A stretch of 64,000 bases of DNA, taken from the NCBI RefSeq assembly GCF_041395345.1, contig NZ_JAWLAR010000005.1, positions 168,127 through 232,126 of the forward strand. Reading direction: 5' to 3'. Of this stretch, positions 45,031-53,855 are shown in pieces. Origin of the DNA: Dokdonella sp041395345. GTDB lineage: Bacteria; Pseudomonadota; Gammaproteobacteria; Xanthomonadales; Rhodanobacteraceae. The notes beneath the pieces are model-generated. The model had not been told where the DNA came from and made no database searches. It saw only the letters and a program-made list of their open reading frames with translations. The translations under genes and the position numbers were made by a program. Each line of letters opens with the position of its first letter. Position 1 is the stretch's first letter.

Positions 45031-45318
45031 TTACTCAATCACCGCGATGATGTCTTCTTCGCGCATGACCAGCAGTTCCTCGCCGTCGACCTTGACTTCG
45101 GTACCCGAGTACTTGCCGAACAGGACCTTGTCGCCAACCTTGATGGCGATCGGACGGACTTTGCCGTCTTCGAGGATCTTGCCGGTGCCGGCAGCGATCA
45201 CTTCGCCGCGGATCGGCTTCTCGGCAGCAGAGTCGGGAATGACGATGCCGCCGGCCGAAATCTTCTCTTCTTCCAGACGCTTGAGGATGACGCGATCGTG
45301 TAGTGGACGAAGTGCCAT
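45031..45318 (-). CDS. groES: Co-chaperonin GroES
   Basis: 95 residues from ATG 45318 (AAGGA upstream), the usual GroES length. It has LRPLHDRVILKRLEEEKISAGGIVIPDSAAEKP with the mobile loop, GEVIAAGTGK, and KVGDKVLFGKYSGTEVKVDGEELLVMREEDI. It caps the GroEL ring. A longer in-frame extension upstream runs through the operator and is rejected. Confidence 0.98.
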   Translation of the reverse strand: MALRPLHDRVILKRLEEEKISAGGIVIPDSAAEKPIRGEVIAAGTGKILEDGKVRPIAIKVGDKVLFGKYSGTEVKVDGEELLVMREEDIIAVIE

Positions 45319-45368
45319 GTTGATTGATCCTTTAACTGGTTGATTAAATTGAAATTGTTGCTGGGCTG

Positions 45369-45395
45369 TTAGCACTCTGCCCAAACGAGTGCCAA
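45369..45395. promoter_or_regulatory. CIRCE operator (HrcA binding site) upstream of groES
   Basis: TTAGCACTC (45369-45377), nine bases TGCCCAAAC, then GAGTGCCAA (45387-45395). This is the CIRCE consensus TTAGCACTC-N9-GAGTGCTAA with a single mismatch. HrcA is expected to repress groESL here, with relief on heat shock. It lies about 50 bp before the groES start. Confidence 0.95.
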
Positions 45396-45510
45396 TTCTA
45401 CTCGCGTAAAAAAGCCTGTGGAAGTCCTCAGGCATTGCTGTGACCGGAACATGGGGCTGGGATAGGGGCTTTCAATGGCCCCTGACTCGAACGGCAATGA
45501 CTTGGGGGAA

Positions 45511-45632
45511 CGCTGAATAGGCCGTCATCCCAGCGCAGGCTGGGATCAAGTTCTTGTTGTTGTCTTTTGCAGATCAAGGGCAGAGCTGGATCCCAGCCTG
45601 CGCTGGGATGACGGGCAGAGACTTGTTCAGCG
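45511..45632. repeat. Long inverted repeat (CGTCATCCCAGC type) in groES-nuclease spacer
   Basis: A 25-bp perfect inverted pair lies at 45523-45547 and 45589-45613 (arm CGTCATCCCAGCGCAGGCTG continuing GGATC), with a 41-bp loop. Outside it, CGCTGAA (45511-45517) and TTCAGCG (45626-45632) also match in inverted orientation. A partial extra copy (GCCGGGATGACG) follows near 45655-45667. It resembles the widespread CGTCATCCC intergenic repeats of proteobacteria. The rest of the 45319-45797 spacer contains the CIRCE operator and a possible TATACT -10 at 45739-45744. Confidence 0.9.
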
Positions 45633-45797
45633 GCCTTAGCACTTGTCCCGACGTTTCGCCGGGATGACGAACCCCAAATCAATGCCAACCGCCCCTGACT
45701 TTCACAGGTCTGGCAACCTGTTTGAATTCCTGTTTGTCTATACTCCCGCGTCGCGCGCCCACCCTGACCCGGGCTCGCCAGTGCCGGGGACTCGTTA

Positions 45798-48032
45798 ATG
45801 AAACTCCATGTTGGTGCCGGTCGCGCCATGGTTATTCTTTGCGCCGCCATTTGCGGATCGGCGCTGGCCCAGGTCATCCCGCTGGTCGGCGGCCCGCCAG
45901 CCGTACAGAACTTTGATTCGCTGGCAGCGAGCGGGACCGGCACGGCGCTTCCAGGCGGCTGGTATTTCGTCGAGTCCGGCTCGAATGCGAATAGCGGTTA
46001 CAGCGCCAGCAATGGTTCGGCGAATTCTGGCGACACCTTCAGCTTCGGCGCCAATGCGAGCAGCGAGCGCGCGCTGGGAACGTTGCAATCCGGATCCCTG
46101 ACCTCCCTGATTGGGGCGCAGCTGCGCAACGACAGCGGCCAGGCCATCAGCGAGATCGCCGTGGCCTATACCGGTGAACAGTGGCGACTCGGAGCGATCG
46201 GTCGCAATGACGCACTGCAATTCCAGTACAGCCTCAATGCCAGCGCGCTGAATGACAATGCTGCAAGCTGGGTCGGCCTCGGCACGCTTGATTTTTCCGC
46301 CCCCGTTTCGGCGGGCAGCATCGGGCCGCTGGACGGCAACGCCGCCGCGAACCGGGTTGCGATCAGCGCTTCGATCAGCGGCCTCAATCTCGCTACCAAC
46401 GGCGTGGTCTGGGTGCGCTGGATCGACATCAATGCCAGCGGTGCCGACGACGGTCTGGCCATCGATGACATCAGCTTTGCCGTTGCCGGCGATCCGCCGG
46501 TCGATGTACCGCCCACCGTGGTCTCGACGACACCGGCCGACAACACGATCGACGTGCCGCTGGCCGCGACCCTGTCTGTCAGCTTCAGTGAAGCGGTGAC
46601 GGTGACTGCGCCGTGGTATTCGATCAACTGTTCGATTTCCGGTTCGCATACCGCGACTCAGAGCGGCGGCCCGACGGCGTTCACGCTGACACCGTCACCG
46701 GTATTTGCGGCGAATGAATCCTGCGTCTGGACAATTCTCGCGAGTGGGGTAGCCGACCAGGACGGCAGCGCCGATGCGATGCTCGCCGACAGCGTGATCC
46801 AGTTCACCACGCTCGATCCCGGCAACATTCCGCCGCCAACCGTCATCTCGACCCAGCCCGTGGACAACGCCAGCAATGTTCCGCTGGCCAGCGATGTGCG
46901 GGTCAACTTCAGCGAGGCGGTGACCACGTCGCCGGGCGCCTTCGAACTGGCTTGCGACAGCACTCCGATCGCCCTGAGCGAAAGCGGTAGTGGCTCATCA
47001 CGAACGCTGACGCCGGACACCCTGCTACCCGCCAATGGCAACTGCCTGTTCACGATCAACGCCGATGACGTGCAGAACGCGAGCGCCGTCACGATGGCGG
47101 CTTCGGTGGAAGTGCATTTCTCTGTCGGCAGTGGCAACGACGACGGCTACTACGACCAGGTCAACACGAGCAGCGCGGAACAATTGCGCTGCAGCCTGCA
47201 TCACCTCATCCGCGGCCATACGGCCTATCCCTACAGCGGCTCCGGCACGAACGCCTGGACGATTCTCGAAACGGCGCAGGCCAGTCCGAACAACCCGAAC
47301 CAGATCCTCGACGTCTATCGCAATCGCCTCTACACGGCGATCAGCGATCGCGCCGGCAGCGGCGGCGGCATCACCTACAACCGCGAGCACACCTGGCCGA
47401 ATTCGCTGGGTTTTCCAAGCCAGACCGGCAATCTGGGCCTGCCGAACGCGCCCTACACCGACACCCACATGCTGTATCTGTCCGACACCGGCTACAACTC
47501 GGATCGCAGCAACAGCCCCTACGGAAATTGCGCCTCGATGGCCAGTTGCGCCGAACGCGCGACCGAATTCAACTTCGGTGTCGGCGGCGGCAGCGGCGTC
47601 TTTCCGGGCAACTCGAACTGGTTCAACAACAATACGTTCCAGACCTGGGCTGCGCGCAAGGGCGATGTCGCGCGTGCCGTGATGTACATGGCGATCCGCT
47701 ACGAGGGCGGCACCGATCCAGCCAGCGGCCAGACCGAACCCAACCTCGAATTGACCGACAACCGCAACCTCATCGTCGGCTCCTCGAACTACAACGTGCC
47801 CGCCTACATGGGCCTGCTCACCGACTTGCTCGCCTGGCACGCGAGCGACCCGCCCGACGCTGCGGAAATCCAGCGCAACGACGTGATCCAGATTTTCCAG
47901 GGCAACCGCAATCCGTTTATCGATCACCCGGAATGGGGCACCCAGGCCTTGTTCGTCTCGGTCAGCCCGACGATCTGCGAACTCGGCAACGATGTGATCT
48001 TCGCCAACGGTTTCGACAACGCCGCGCGCTAG
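45798..48032 (+). CDS. Large secreted endonuclease I (EndA/NucM) family protein
   Basis: 744 residues. The signal peptide (about 1-24) ends GSALA-QV. Residues about 30-230 form a beta-sandwich carbohydrate-binding or PEP-like domain; two SbsA_N/Ig-like domains follow (PTVVSTTPADNTIDVPLAAT and PTVISTQPVDNASNVPLASD). The C-terminal part (about 440-720) is an endonuclease I domain with YNREHTWPNS, TDTHMLYLSD and NRNPFIDHPEW, the metal-binding His/Asn pattern. The tail ends DVIFANGFDNAAR. It is probably an extracellular nuclease for phosphate or DNA scavenging. Confidence 0.9.
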   Translation: MKLHVGAGRAMVILCAAICGSALAQVIPLVGGPPAVQNFDSLAASGTGTALPGGWYFVESGSNANSGYSASNGSANSGDTFSFGANASSERALGTLQSGSLTSLIGAQLRNDSGQAISEIAVAYTGEQWRLGAIGRNDALQFQYSLNASALNDNAASWVGLGTLDFSAPVSAGSIGPLDGNAAANRVAISASISGLNLATNGVVWVRWIDINASGADDGLAIDDISFAVAGDPPVDVPPTVVSTTPADNTIDVPLAATLSVSFSEAVTVTAPWYSINCSISGSHTATQSGGPTAFTLTPSPVFAANESCVWTILASGVADQDGSADAMLADSVIQFTTLDPGNIPPPTVISTQPVDNASNVPLASDVRVNFSEAVTTSPGAFELACDSTPIALSESGSGSSRTLTPDTLLPANGNCLFTINADDVQNASAVTMAASVEVHFSVGSGNDDGYYDQVNTSSAEQLRCSLHHLIRGHTAYPYSGSGTNAWTILETAQASPNNPNQILDVYRNRLYTAISDRAGSGGGITYNREHTWPNSLGFPSQTGNLGLPNAPYTDTHMLYLSDTGYNSDRSNSPYGNCASMASCAERATEFNFGVGGGSGVFPGNSNWFNNNTFQTWAARKGDVARAVMYMAIRYEGGTDPASGQTEPNLELTDNRNLIVGSSNYNVPAYMGLLTDLLAWHASDPPDAAEIQRNDVIQIFQGNRNPFIDHPEWGTQALFVSVSPTICELGNDVIFANGFDNAAR

Positions 48033-48148
48033 GCAGGAATGCCTGCAGGCCAGGCGCGGGCCCAGGTGTTTCGCGCCAGACCCGGGCCATTCCTGCACAC
48101 CACGGCGCGCGGGCATGAGGAATTCGGCACGATGGCGGATAATGGGGC

Positions 48149-48469
48149 ATGACCGTCCTGATCGTTCACTGCACCTGCCCCGACGCAACAGTAGCCACCG
48201 ACATCGCGCGCGCGCTCGTGAGTGAGCGCCTGGCCGCCTGCGTCAGCGCCTTGCCCGGCGTCACCTCAATCTACAGCTGGGAAGATCAAATCTGCGTCGA
48301 CAACGAAGTGCTGTTGCTGATAAAGACCACGGTCCCCGGATTCGATGCCCTCAAGGCGCGCCTGCTCGAACTGCATCCATATGAACTGCCCGAGATAATT
48401 GCGGTCGATGTCAGCGTTGCCCATGACGATTATGCGGATTGGGTCGAATCCCGGGTCGGGGTACCCTGA
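48149..48469 (+). CDS. cutA: Divalent cation tolerance protein CutA
   Basis: 106 residues, normal for CutA. Conserved parts are VHCTCPDATVATDIARALV, ERLAACVSALPGVTSIYSWE, DNEVLLLIKTT and LHPYELPEIIAVDVSVAHDDYADWV. It is a trimeric PII-like protein linked to copper and divalent metal tolerance, though its mechanism is unclear. The dsbD gene begins about 58 bp downstream; cutA-dsbD adjacency is common in gammaproteobacteria. Confidence 0.96.
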   Translation: MTVLIVHCTCPDATVATDIARALVSERLAACVSALPGVTSIYSWEDQICVDNEVLLLIKTTVPGFDALKARLLELHPYELPEIIAVDVSVAHDDYADWVESRVGVP

Positions 48470-48527
48470 CAGTTTTCCGCGACCCGTCCGGTCCCCTTTC
48501 GCCCTCGCCACGCCCTGGAGTTTTGAC

Positions 48528-50744
48528 TTGCCACGCCATTTCCTGATCGGCCTGCTGGCCCTGATTCCGCTCGCCCCGGCCGCTTACGCGCAGGGCCAGG
48601 AAGAGCTGCTGCCGGTCGAGCAGGCTTTTGCCCTGCAAGCAGAGATCACCGAGCCCGGCCGGATCGACCTGCACTGGCAGATCGCCCCCGACTACTACCT
48701 GTACAAGGGCCGGATCAGCGCGAAGACGAAACAGGCGGACCTGATCCTGGGTGATCTGGCGCTGCCCAAGGGCATCGAGAAGCACGATGAATTCTTCGGC
48801 GACGTCGAGATCTACCACGATGGCGTCGAGGCCAGCCTGCCGTACACGCTGGCGAATGCCGAAGCCGACAGCGTCGAGGTCACGATCACGGTGCAGGGCT
48901 GCCATGAGGTCGATCCGAAGATCTGCTATCCCCCGCATCCGACCCGACTGGTTCTGACGCCGCCGGTTTCCCCAGCCGCCGCGCCGACCGCATTGGCGCA
49001 GAAACTGGCTGCCGGCAGCGCGCTCGGCAGCGCCATCAATCCGCTTGAGCCGGACGAAGCATTGCCGCCCGAGCAGGCCTTCGTGTTCGAGGCGATCGCG
49101 ATGAGCCCGACGGAGCTGCTTGCGCGCTGGACCATGCCCAAGGGCTATTACCTGTATCGCGACAAAAGCAAGGTCATGGTCAACGACGGCAGCGGTGTCG
49201 AAGTCGGCGCTGCGCAATGGCCTGCCGGCGTCGACCATGTCGATGAGCACTTCGGCAGTGTCGTCGTCTACTACGATCAGGTTGAACTGCCGGTTGCGCT
49301 GAAGCGCCCGAACGGCGATGCGCAGACGATCCAGCTGACGGGCGAATTCCAGGGCTGCAAGGAAAACGGCATCTGCTATCCGGTGCTGCAGCGCACGCTG
49401 GCCATCGATCTGGATCCGGCCACACCCGAACAGCTGGCTGCCGCCGCAAGCAGCTTTGTTCCCGCCGCCACGTCTTCGGAGAAAGCCGGCCTTGCGGACA
49501 ACGACCTGCGTTCAACACCGCCCGCGACCAGCGCGATCGGCATCCTTGCCGCGCTGCTGTTTGCCGTGCTCGGCGGCATCGTGCTCAACCTGATGCCCTG
49601 CGTGTTGCCTGTGCTCTCGCTGAAAGTGATCGGGCTCGCGCAGAGTGGCGAAAGCCAGTCCAAGGCGCGCAGCCATGCGCTCTGGTACACCTTGGGCGTA
49701 CTGACATCGTTCGCCGCGCTGGGCCTGCTCGTGATTGCCTTGCGTGCAGCAGGCCAGGCCCTCGGCTGGGGCTTCCAGCTGCAGCAGCCGGGCTTCGTCG
49801 CCATTCTCGTCTATGTATTGCTCGCGGTCGGCTTGAGTCTCTCGGGCGTGTTCACCATTGGCGCCAGCCTTGCAGGTACGGGCCAGGGACTGGCCTCGCG
49901 TTCCGGACCGGCCGGGGATTTCTTCACCGGCGTGCTGGCCTGCGTCGTGGCCAGCCCGTGCACGGCTCCCTTCATGGGCCCGGCCCTGGCGTTCGCGTTC
50001 GCGTCGTCCTCGGTAGTCGCGCTGTTGATCTTCCTTGCCCTTGGCTTCGGCCTGGCCCTGCCGTTCCTGCTGGTCGGTCTTGTACCCGCGCTGGCGAGCC
50101 GCCTGCCGAAGCCCGGCGCCTGGATGGAAATCTTCAAGCAGGTACTCGCCTTCCCGATGTACCTGACTGCGGTCTGGCTGGTCTGGGTGCTCGGCAAGCA
50201 GCGCGGGGTCGATGCGATCGGGCTGGTGCTGATCGGCGCGGTCGTGCTCGCCCTCGGCCTGTGGTGGCTGGAGCGGGCACGTTGGCGCGACAGCACCTCC
50301 GGGCGCGTCCTGGCCGGCCTTGTCCTGCTGGCAGCGCTGGCACCCATCTGGATGATCGGACATCTCGATCCGCCGACAAGGCATCTGGAGACGTCGGAGT
50401 CGGCACTGGCCTACTCGCGCGACAAGCTGGCTGACTTGCGCGCCGAGGGTCGCACCGTCTTCGTCAACATGACGGCCGACTGGTGCGTGACCTGCAAGGC
50501 CAACGAAAAGAACGTGCTGGCCGGTGATCGGTTCAAGGAACTTCTTGCCACATCGAATGCGGTCTACATGAAGGGCGACTGGACCAACGTCGATCCTGAA
50601 ATCACCGCCTTTCTGCAGGCGCATGGCGCGGTCGGCGTGCCACTCTACGTCGTCTTCCATGGCACCGATGAACCGGGCTCGGTGTTGCCGACCCTGCTCA
50701 CGGATGGCATCGTCGAGGCAGCTCTTGCCCCTGGCCAGCCCTGA
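48528..50744 (+). CDS. dsbD: Thiol:disulfide interchange protein DsbD with duplicated N-terminal domain
   Basis: About 738 residues from a TTG at 48528 preceded by GGAG; the signal peptide (1-19) ends AAYA-QG. Two N-terminal DsbD-alpha-type domains appear in tandem: the first with GCHEVDPKICYPP, the second with GCKENGICYPV. The eight-helix membrane domain carries NLMPCVLPVLSLK and ACVVASPCTAPFMGPAL with its redox Cys pair. The C-terminal thioredoxin domain has ADWCVTCK. It passes electrons from cytoplasmic thioredoxin to periplasmic thiol proteins. It is about 170 residues longer than E. coli DsbD because of the duplicate. Confidence 0.93.
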   Translation: MPRHFLIGLLALIPLAPAAYAQGQEELLPVEQAFALQAEITEPGRIDLHWQIAPDYYLYKGRISAKTKQADLILGDLALPKGIEKHDEFFGDVEIYHDGVEASLPYTLANAEADSVEVTITVQGCHEVDPKICYPPHPTRLVLTPPVSPAAAPTALAQKLAAGSALGSAINPLEPDEALPPEQAFVFEAIAMSPTELLARWTMPKGYYLYRDKSKVMVNDGSGVEVGAAQWPAGVDHVDEHFGSVVVYYDQVELPVALKRPNGDAQTIQLTGEFQGCKENGICYPVLQRTLAIDLDPATPEQLAAAASSFVPAATSSEKAGLADNDLRSTPPATSAIGILAALLFAVLGGIVLNLMPCVLPVLSLKVIGLAQSGESQSKARSHALWYTLGVLTSFAALGLLVIALRAAGQALGWGFQLQQPGFVAILVYVLLAVGLSLSGVFTIGASLAGTGQGLASRSGPAGDFFTGVLACVVASPCTAPFMGPALAFAFASSSVVALLIFLALGFGLALPFLLVGLVPALASRLPKPGAWMEIFKQVLAFPMYLTAVWLVWVLGKQRGVDAIGLVLIGAVVLALGLWWLERARWRDSTSGRVLAGLVLLAALAPIWMIGHLDPPTRHLETSESALAYSRDKLADLRAEGRTVFVNMTADWCVTCKANEKNVLAGDRFKELLATSNAVYMKGDWTNVDPEITAFLQAHGAVGVPLYVVFHGTDEPGSVLPTLLTDGIVEAALAPGQP

Positions 50745-50838
50745 TTGCCGGGAGCTCCCCATGGCCGAGTGGCCCTGCAAAGCGCGGGCCGTTGCCTGAG
50801 CCGTCCCTCTCCGTTTCCATTGCCGCTATCCTGATCCC

Positions 50839-51396
50839 ATGTTCAACCGCACCAACCTGCTGATCATTCTGCTCGCCATCGGCAGTGCCGGCCTTGGCCT
50901 TGCGCTGAGCCAGATGCTGCGCCCCGCACCGGTACAAAGGGCGGCGACGTCGGCACCTGCAGGCGTTCTGGCTGTCGGTGATCGGGTCGATGACATGGCG
51001 CTGCCCGACCGTGAGGGCGGCATGCGCCGGCTCTCGGAGTGGCGCGGCAAACTGGTGATCCTGAATTTCTGGGCGAGCTGGTGCGGGCCGTGCAGAGAGG
51101 AAATGCCGATGCTGGATGCGATGCGAGCGCAATACGCCGATCGTGATGTCGAGGTCATCGGCATTGCCGCCGAAGAGGCGCCCGCTGCATTGGCCTTTCT
51201 GGAACGCAATCCGGTCAGTTATCCGATCCTGATCAATTCCCCCGCCGACATGACGGATCTTTCGCTTCGGCTGGGCAATACGCAAAACGTGCTTCCGTAC
51301 ACCGCATTGATCGACCGCGACGGCAACATCCTCGCCACACGCATCGGCAATTTCAGCCAGACTGCTCTGGAGAAATGGATCGCACCCCATCTCTGA
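50839..51396 (+). CDS. TlpA-like periplasmic thioredoxin-fold protein
   Basis: 185 residues. An uncleaved or cleavable N-terminal helix (LLIILLAIGSAGLGLALSQML) targets the periplasm. The redoxin domain contains FWASWCGPCREEMPMLDAM with a CxxC (WCGPC) and the cis-Pro loop LPYTALIDRDGNI. It lies 94 bp after dsbD, so it may be kept reduced by DsbD, for example for cytochrome c maturation or thiol repair (inference). Confidence 0.92.
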   Translation: MFNRTNLLIILLAIGSAGLGLALSQMLRPAPVQRAATSAPAGVLAVGDRVDDMALPDREGGMRRLSEWRGKLVILNFWASWCGPCREEMPMLDAMRAQYADRDVEVIGIAAEEAPAALAFLERNPVSYPILINSPADMTDLSLRLGNTQNVLPYTALIDRDGNILATRIGNFSQTALEKWIAPHL

Positions 51397-51487
51397 ACCA
51401 GCCACGCAACGCGCCGAGACGAATCAGCCGACCGATCAGTCCGCGAATCCGCATCGCCCTTCCCGCCCCGATCAAGGAAACCTGCAC

Positions 51488-52528
51488 ATGTCCACACCCG
51501 CCTACGCTGCTGCAACCCCGAAGGCACCGCTCGCGCCATGGACGATTGAACGCCGCGCGCCCGGTCCGCACGAAGTGCAGATCGAGATCCGCTACTGCGG
51601 AGTCTGCCATTCGGATATTCACCAGGCGCGCGACGAATGGGGTCGCGGGATTTTCCCGATGGTGCCGGGCCATGAAATCGTCGGCGAAGTAGGTGCCGTC
51701 GGCAGTGCGGTGACAAGGTTCAAGGTTGGTGACACCGTGGGTGTCGGCTGCTTCGTCGACTCCTGTCGGGAGTGCGGCTCGTGCAAGGAAGGCGAGGAGC
51801 AATACTGCACCGGCGGCATGACCGCCACCTACAACAGCGTCGAGCGCGGCACGCGGACACCGACCTACGGCGGCTACTCGACGCGCATCGTCGCCGATGA
51901 AAATTATGTCCTTCGCATTCCTGCTTCGATTCCCCTGGATCGCGCTGCGCCGCTGCTCTGCGCCGGCATCACCGTGTATTCGCCATTGCGCCACTACGGC
52001 CTCAAGGCCGGCGATCGCATCGCCGTGGTCGGGCTGGGTGGACTCGGCCACATGGCCGTCAAGATCGCGCGCGCGATGGGCGCCGAGGTGACCGTGCTGA
52101 GCACCTCCCCGGCCAAGCGCGAGGACGCGCTGGCACTGGGTGCACATGCGTTCGAAGCGACCGCCGACAAGTCGACCTTCCGCAAGCTGGCCGGCCAGTT
52201 CGACTTCATCCTCGACACGGTTTCCGCGCCCCACGACTACAACGCCTACCTCGGTCTGCTGCACCGGGACGGCACCATGATCCTGGTCGGCATGCCGGAC
52301 CAGCCGGTGCCACTCGGCGCCGGCGCGCTGATCATGGGGCGCAAGCGGCTGGTCGGTTCGCTGATCGGCGGCATTCGCGAAACCCAGGAAATGCTCGACT
52401 TCTGCGCCGAACATGAGGTCGCCTCGGACATCGAGCTGATTCCCGTCGAAAAGATCAACGACGCCTACGAGCGCATGATCAAGGGCGATGTGCGCTACCG
52501 CTTCGTCATTGATTGCGCGACCTTCTGA
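51488..52528 (+). CDS. NAD(P)-dependent zinc alcohol dehydrogenase (CAD/YahK-like)
   Basis: 346 residues, a zinc-dependent medium-chain dehydrogenase. Catalytic zinc ligands are in CGVCHSDIHQARDEWG, GHEIVGEVG and the later Cys; structural zinc ligands are CRECGSCKEGEEQYC. The Rossmann motif is AVVGLGGLGHMAVKIARAMG. The pattern of PLLCAGITVYSPLRHYGLK and the lack of an Asp after the Rossmann motif suit NADPH-preferring cinnamyl alcohol/aldehyde reductases like YahK. The physiological aldehyde is unknown. It starts 91 bp after the TlpA-like gene. Confidence 0.93.
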   Translation: MSTPAYAAATPKAPLAPWTIERRAPGPHEVQIEIRYCGVCHSDIHQARDEWGRGIFPMVPGHEIVGEVGAVGSAVTRFKVGDTVGVGCFVDSCRECGSCKEGEEQYCTGGMTATYNSVERGTRTPTYGGYSTRIVADENYVLRIPASIPLDRAAPLLCAGITVYSPLRHYGLKAGDRIAVVGLGGLGHMAVKIARAMGAEVTVLSTSPAKREDALALGAHAFEATADKSTFRKLAGQFDFILDTVSAPHDYNAYLGLLHRDGTMILVGMPDQPVPLGAGALIMGRKRLVGSLIGGIRETQEMLDFCAEHEVASDIELIPVEKINDAYERMIKGDVRYRFVIDCATF

Positions 52529-52864
52529 CGAGACGCGGTTCTGGCGAGACCCGCCGCGCCCGCACATACTCGCGGGCCGGGCGACCCCCGCAGGAGCGGG
52601 CCGTAGAGGCGGCTCGCAAGGATGAGTCATTGTCGTGGGTCGTGGAGATGGGTCGTAGGGGTGGGTCTCAGACCCACCCGCTCTGGCCTGGAATCCCGCA
52701 AACAGCAAGAAGCGGGCGGGTCTGAGACCCGCCCCTACGACCCGCCGCTGCGAATTCTGAGCCAAAATTTCGTCGATCTCCGCCGAACTGGACACTTCGA
52801 CGCCGTTAGATGACACTACAGCGCTGTTTGAACCGGTCGATCGGCGACCGCATCGAGAGCACGC
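52529..52864. repeat. Spacer with inverted pair of GAGACCCGCCCC palindromic repeats
   Basis: This 336-bp spacer has no gene. At 52647-52679 lies GATGGGTCGTAGGGGTGGG continuing TCTCAGACCCACCC; at 52715-52746 the inverse GGCGGGTCTGAGACCCGCC continuing CCTACGACCCGCC. They are near-perfect inverted copies separated by 35 bp and share the core with 24163-24195. Each unit is itself palindromic. A related CGCAGGAGCGGGC stretch occurs near 52590. Confidence 0.85.
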
Positions 52865-53308
52865 TTGGCCAAGATCCTCGTCCTGCATGGGCCCAACCTG
52901 AACCTGCTCGGAGCACGCGAGCCGGAGGTTTACGGGTATGCCACCCTGGCCGACATCGATGCCGCCATCGAGTCGTATGCGCGCTCCGCGGGCCATGAAC
53001 TGGGCACATTCCAGTCGAATGCCGAGCATGCGCTGATCGACCGGGTGCATGCCGCGCGCAGCGACGGAGTCGCCTGGATCGTGATCAATCCCGGCGCTTT
53101 CACCCACACCAGCATCGCCCTGCGCGATGCGCTGTCCGCAGTGGCGATTCCGTTCATCGAGGTGCATCTGTCCAACGTGCATGCCCGAGAGGCATTCCGC
53201 CGGCACTCGTATTTTTCCGAGATCGCGCAAGGCGTGATTTCGGGATTCGGCGCCGACAGCTATCGCATGGCGGTCGAAGTCGTCCTGCGCCGGCTCGCCA
53301 AACCCTGA
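52865..53308 (+). CDS. aroQ: Type II 3-dehydroquinate dehydratase
   Basis: 147 residues, full length, from a TTG at 52865. It contains ILVLHGPNLNLLGAREPEVYG with the catalytic Tyr, FQSNAEHALIDRVHAAR, VINPGAFTHTSIALRDAL, and FIEVHLSNVHAREAFRRHSYFS with the active-site His and Arg. It removes water from 3-dehydroquinate in the shikimate pathway. It precedes accB by 61 bp, the common aroQ-accB-accC order. Confidence 0.96.
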   Translation: MAKILVLHGPNLNLLGAREPEVYGYATLADIDAAIESYARSAGHELGTFQSNAEHALIDRVHAARSDGVAWIVINPGAFTHTSIALRDALSAVAIPFIEVHLSNVHAREAFRRHSYFSEIAQGVISGFGADSYRMAVEVVLRRLAKP

Positions 53309-53369
53309 ACCCATTCATCAACCCGCAGCGCTCCGCCCCGCGGAACGCGCCAAGTCAAGGGCACCACCC

Positions 53370-53855
53370 ATGGATCTGCGCAAGATCAAGAAACTGATCG
53401 ATCTTCTCGAAGAATCAAATCTGGCCGAGCTCGAGATCAAGGAAGGCGAGGAAATCGTCCGCCTCTCGCGCTACCCGAAGAACATGGCGCCGGCCTATGC
53501 CGCCGCACCGGCCGCGAACCCGGCGCCGGTCACGCACACGATTGCCCCGCAGGCCGAGCCTGCCCAGGCCAGCGAATCGTCATCGGCCCCGCCAGCCGCG
53601 GACATCAAGGATTTGCCGCCCGGAACCACGGTGCGGTCGCCGATGGTCGGCACGTTCTATGCCTCGGCCAACCCGGATTCTCCGCCCTTCGTGACGGTCG
53701 GCCAAAAGATCAAGGCCGGCGACACACTCGGCATCATCGAAGCAATGAAGATGTTCAATCAGATCGACTCCGAAGTTTCCGGCACGGTCCTCGCAGTACT
53801 CGTCGAAAGCGGACATCCAGTCGAATTCGACGAGCCGTTGTTTGTGATCGGGTGA
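53370..53855 (+). CDS. accB: Biotin carboxyl carrier protein of acetyl-CoA carboxylase
   Basis: 161 residues. The N-terminal part is DLRKIKKLIDLLEESNLAEL, then an Ala/Pro-rich linker, and a biotinyl domain with RSPMVGTFY and the biotinylation site IIEAMKMFNQID. It carries the carboxybiotin between AccC and the carboxyltransferase. The four-helix-bundle gene overlaps the TGA by four bases, separating accB from accC. Confidence 0.97.
   Translation: MDLRKIKKLIDLLEESNLAELEIKEGEEIVRLSRYPKNMAPAYAAAPAANPAPVTHTIAPQAEPAQASESSSAPPAADIKDLPPGTTVRSPMVGTFYASANPDSPPFVTVGQKIKAGDTLGIIEAMKMFNQIDSEVSGTVLAVLVESGHPVEFDEPLFVIG

Noticed and set aside
48010..48150. GC-rich inverted segments (GCAGGAATG...CATTCCTGC) after the nuclease gene as a terminator
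   Set aside because: The outer arms match (9 bp), but the interior is irregular and no T-tract follows; too weak to call.
51353..53314. 653-residue minus-strand open frame across the alcohol dehydrogenase, repeat spacer and aroQ
   Set aside because: It covers two clear plus-strand genes and repeated DNA; the predicted protein has no family features.
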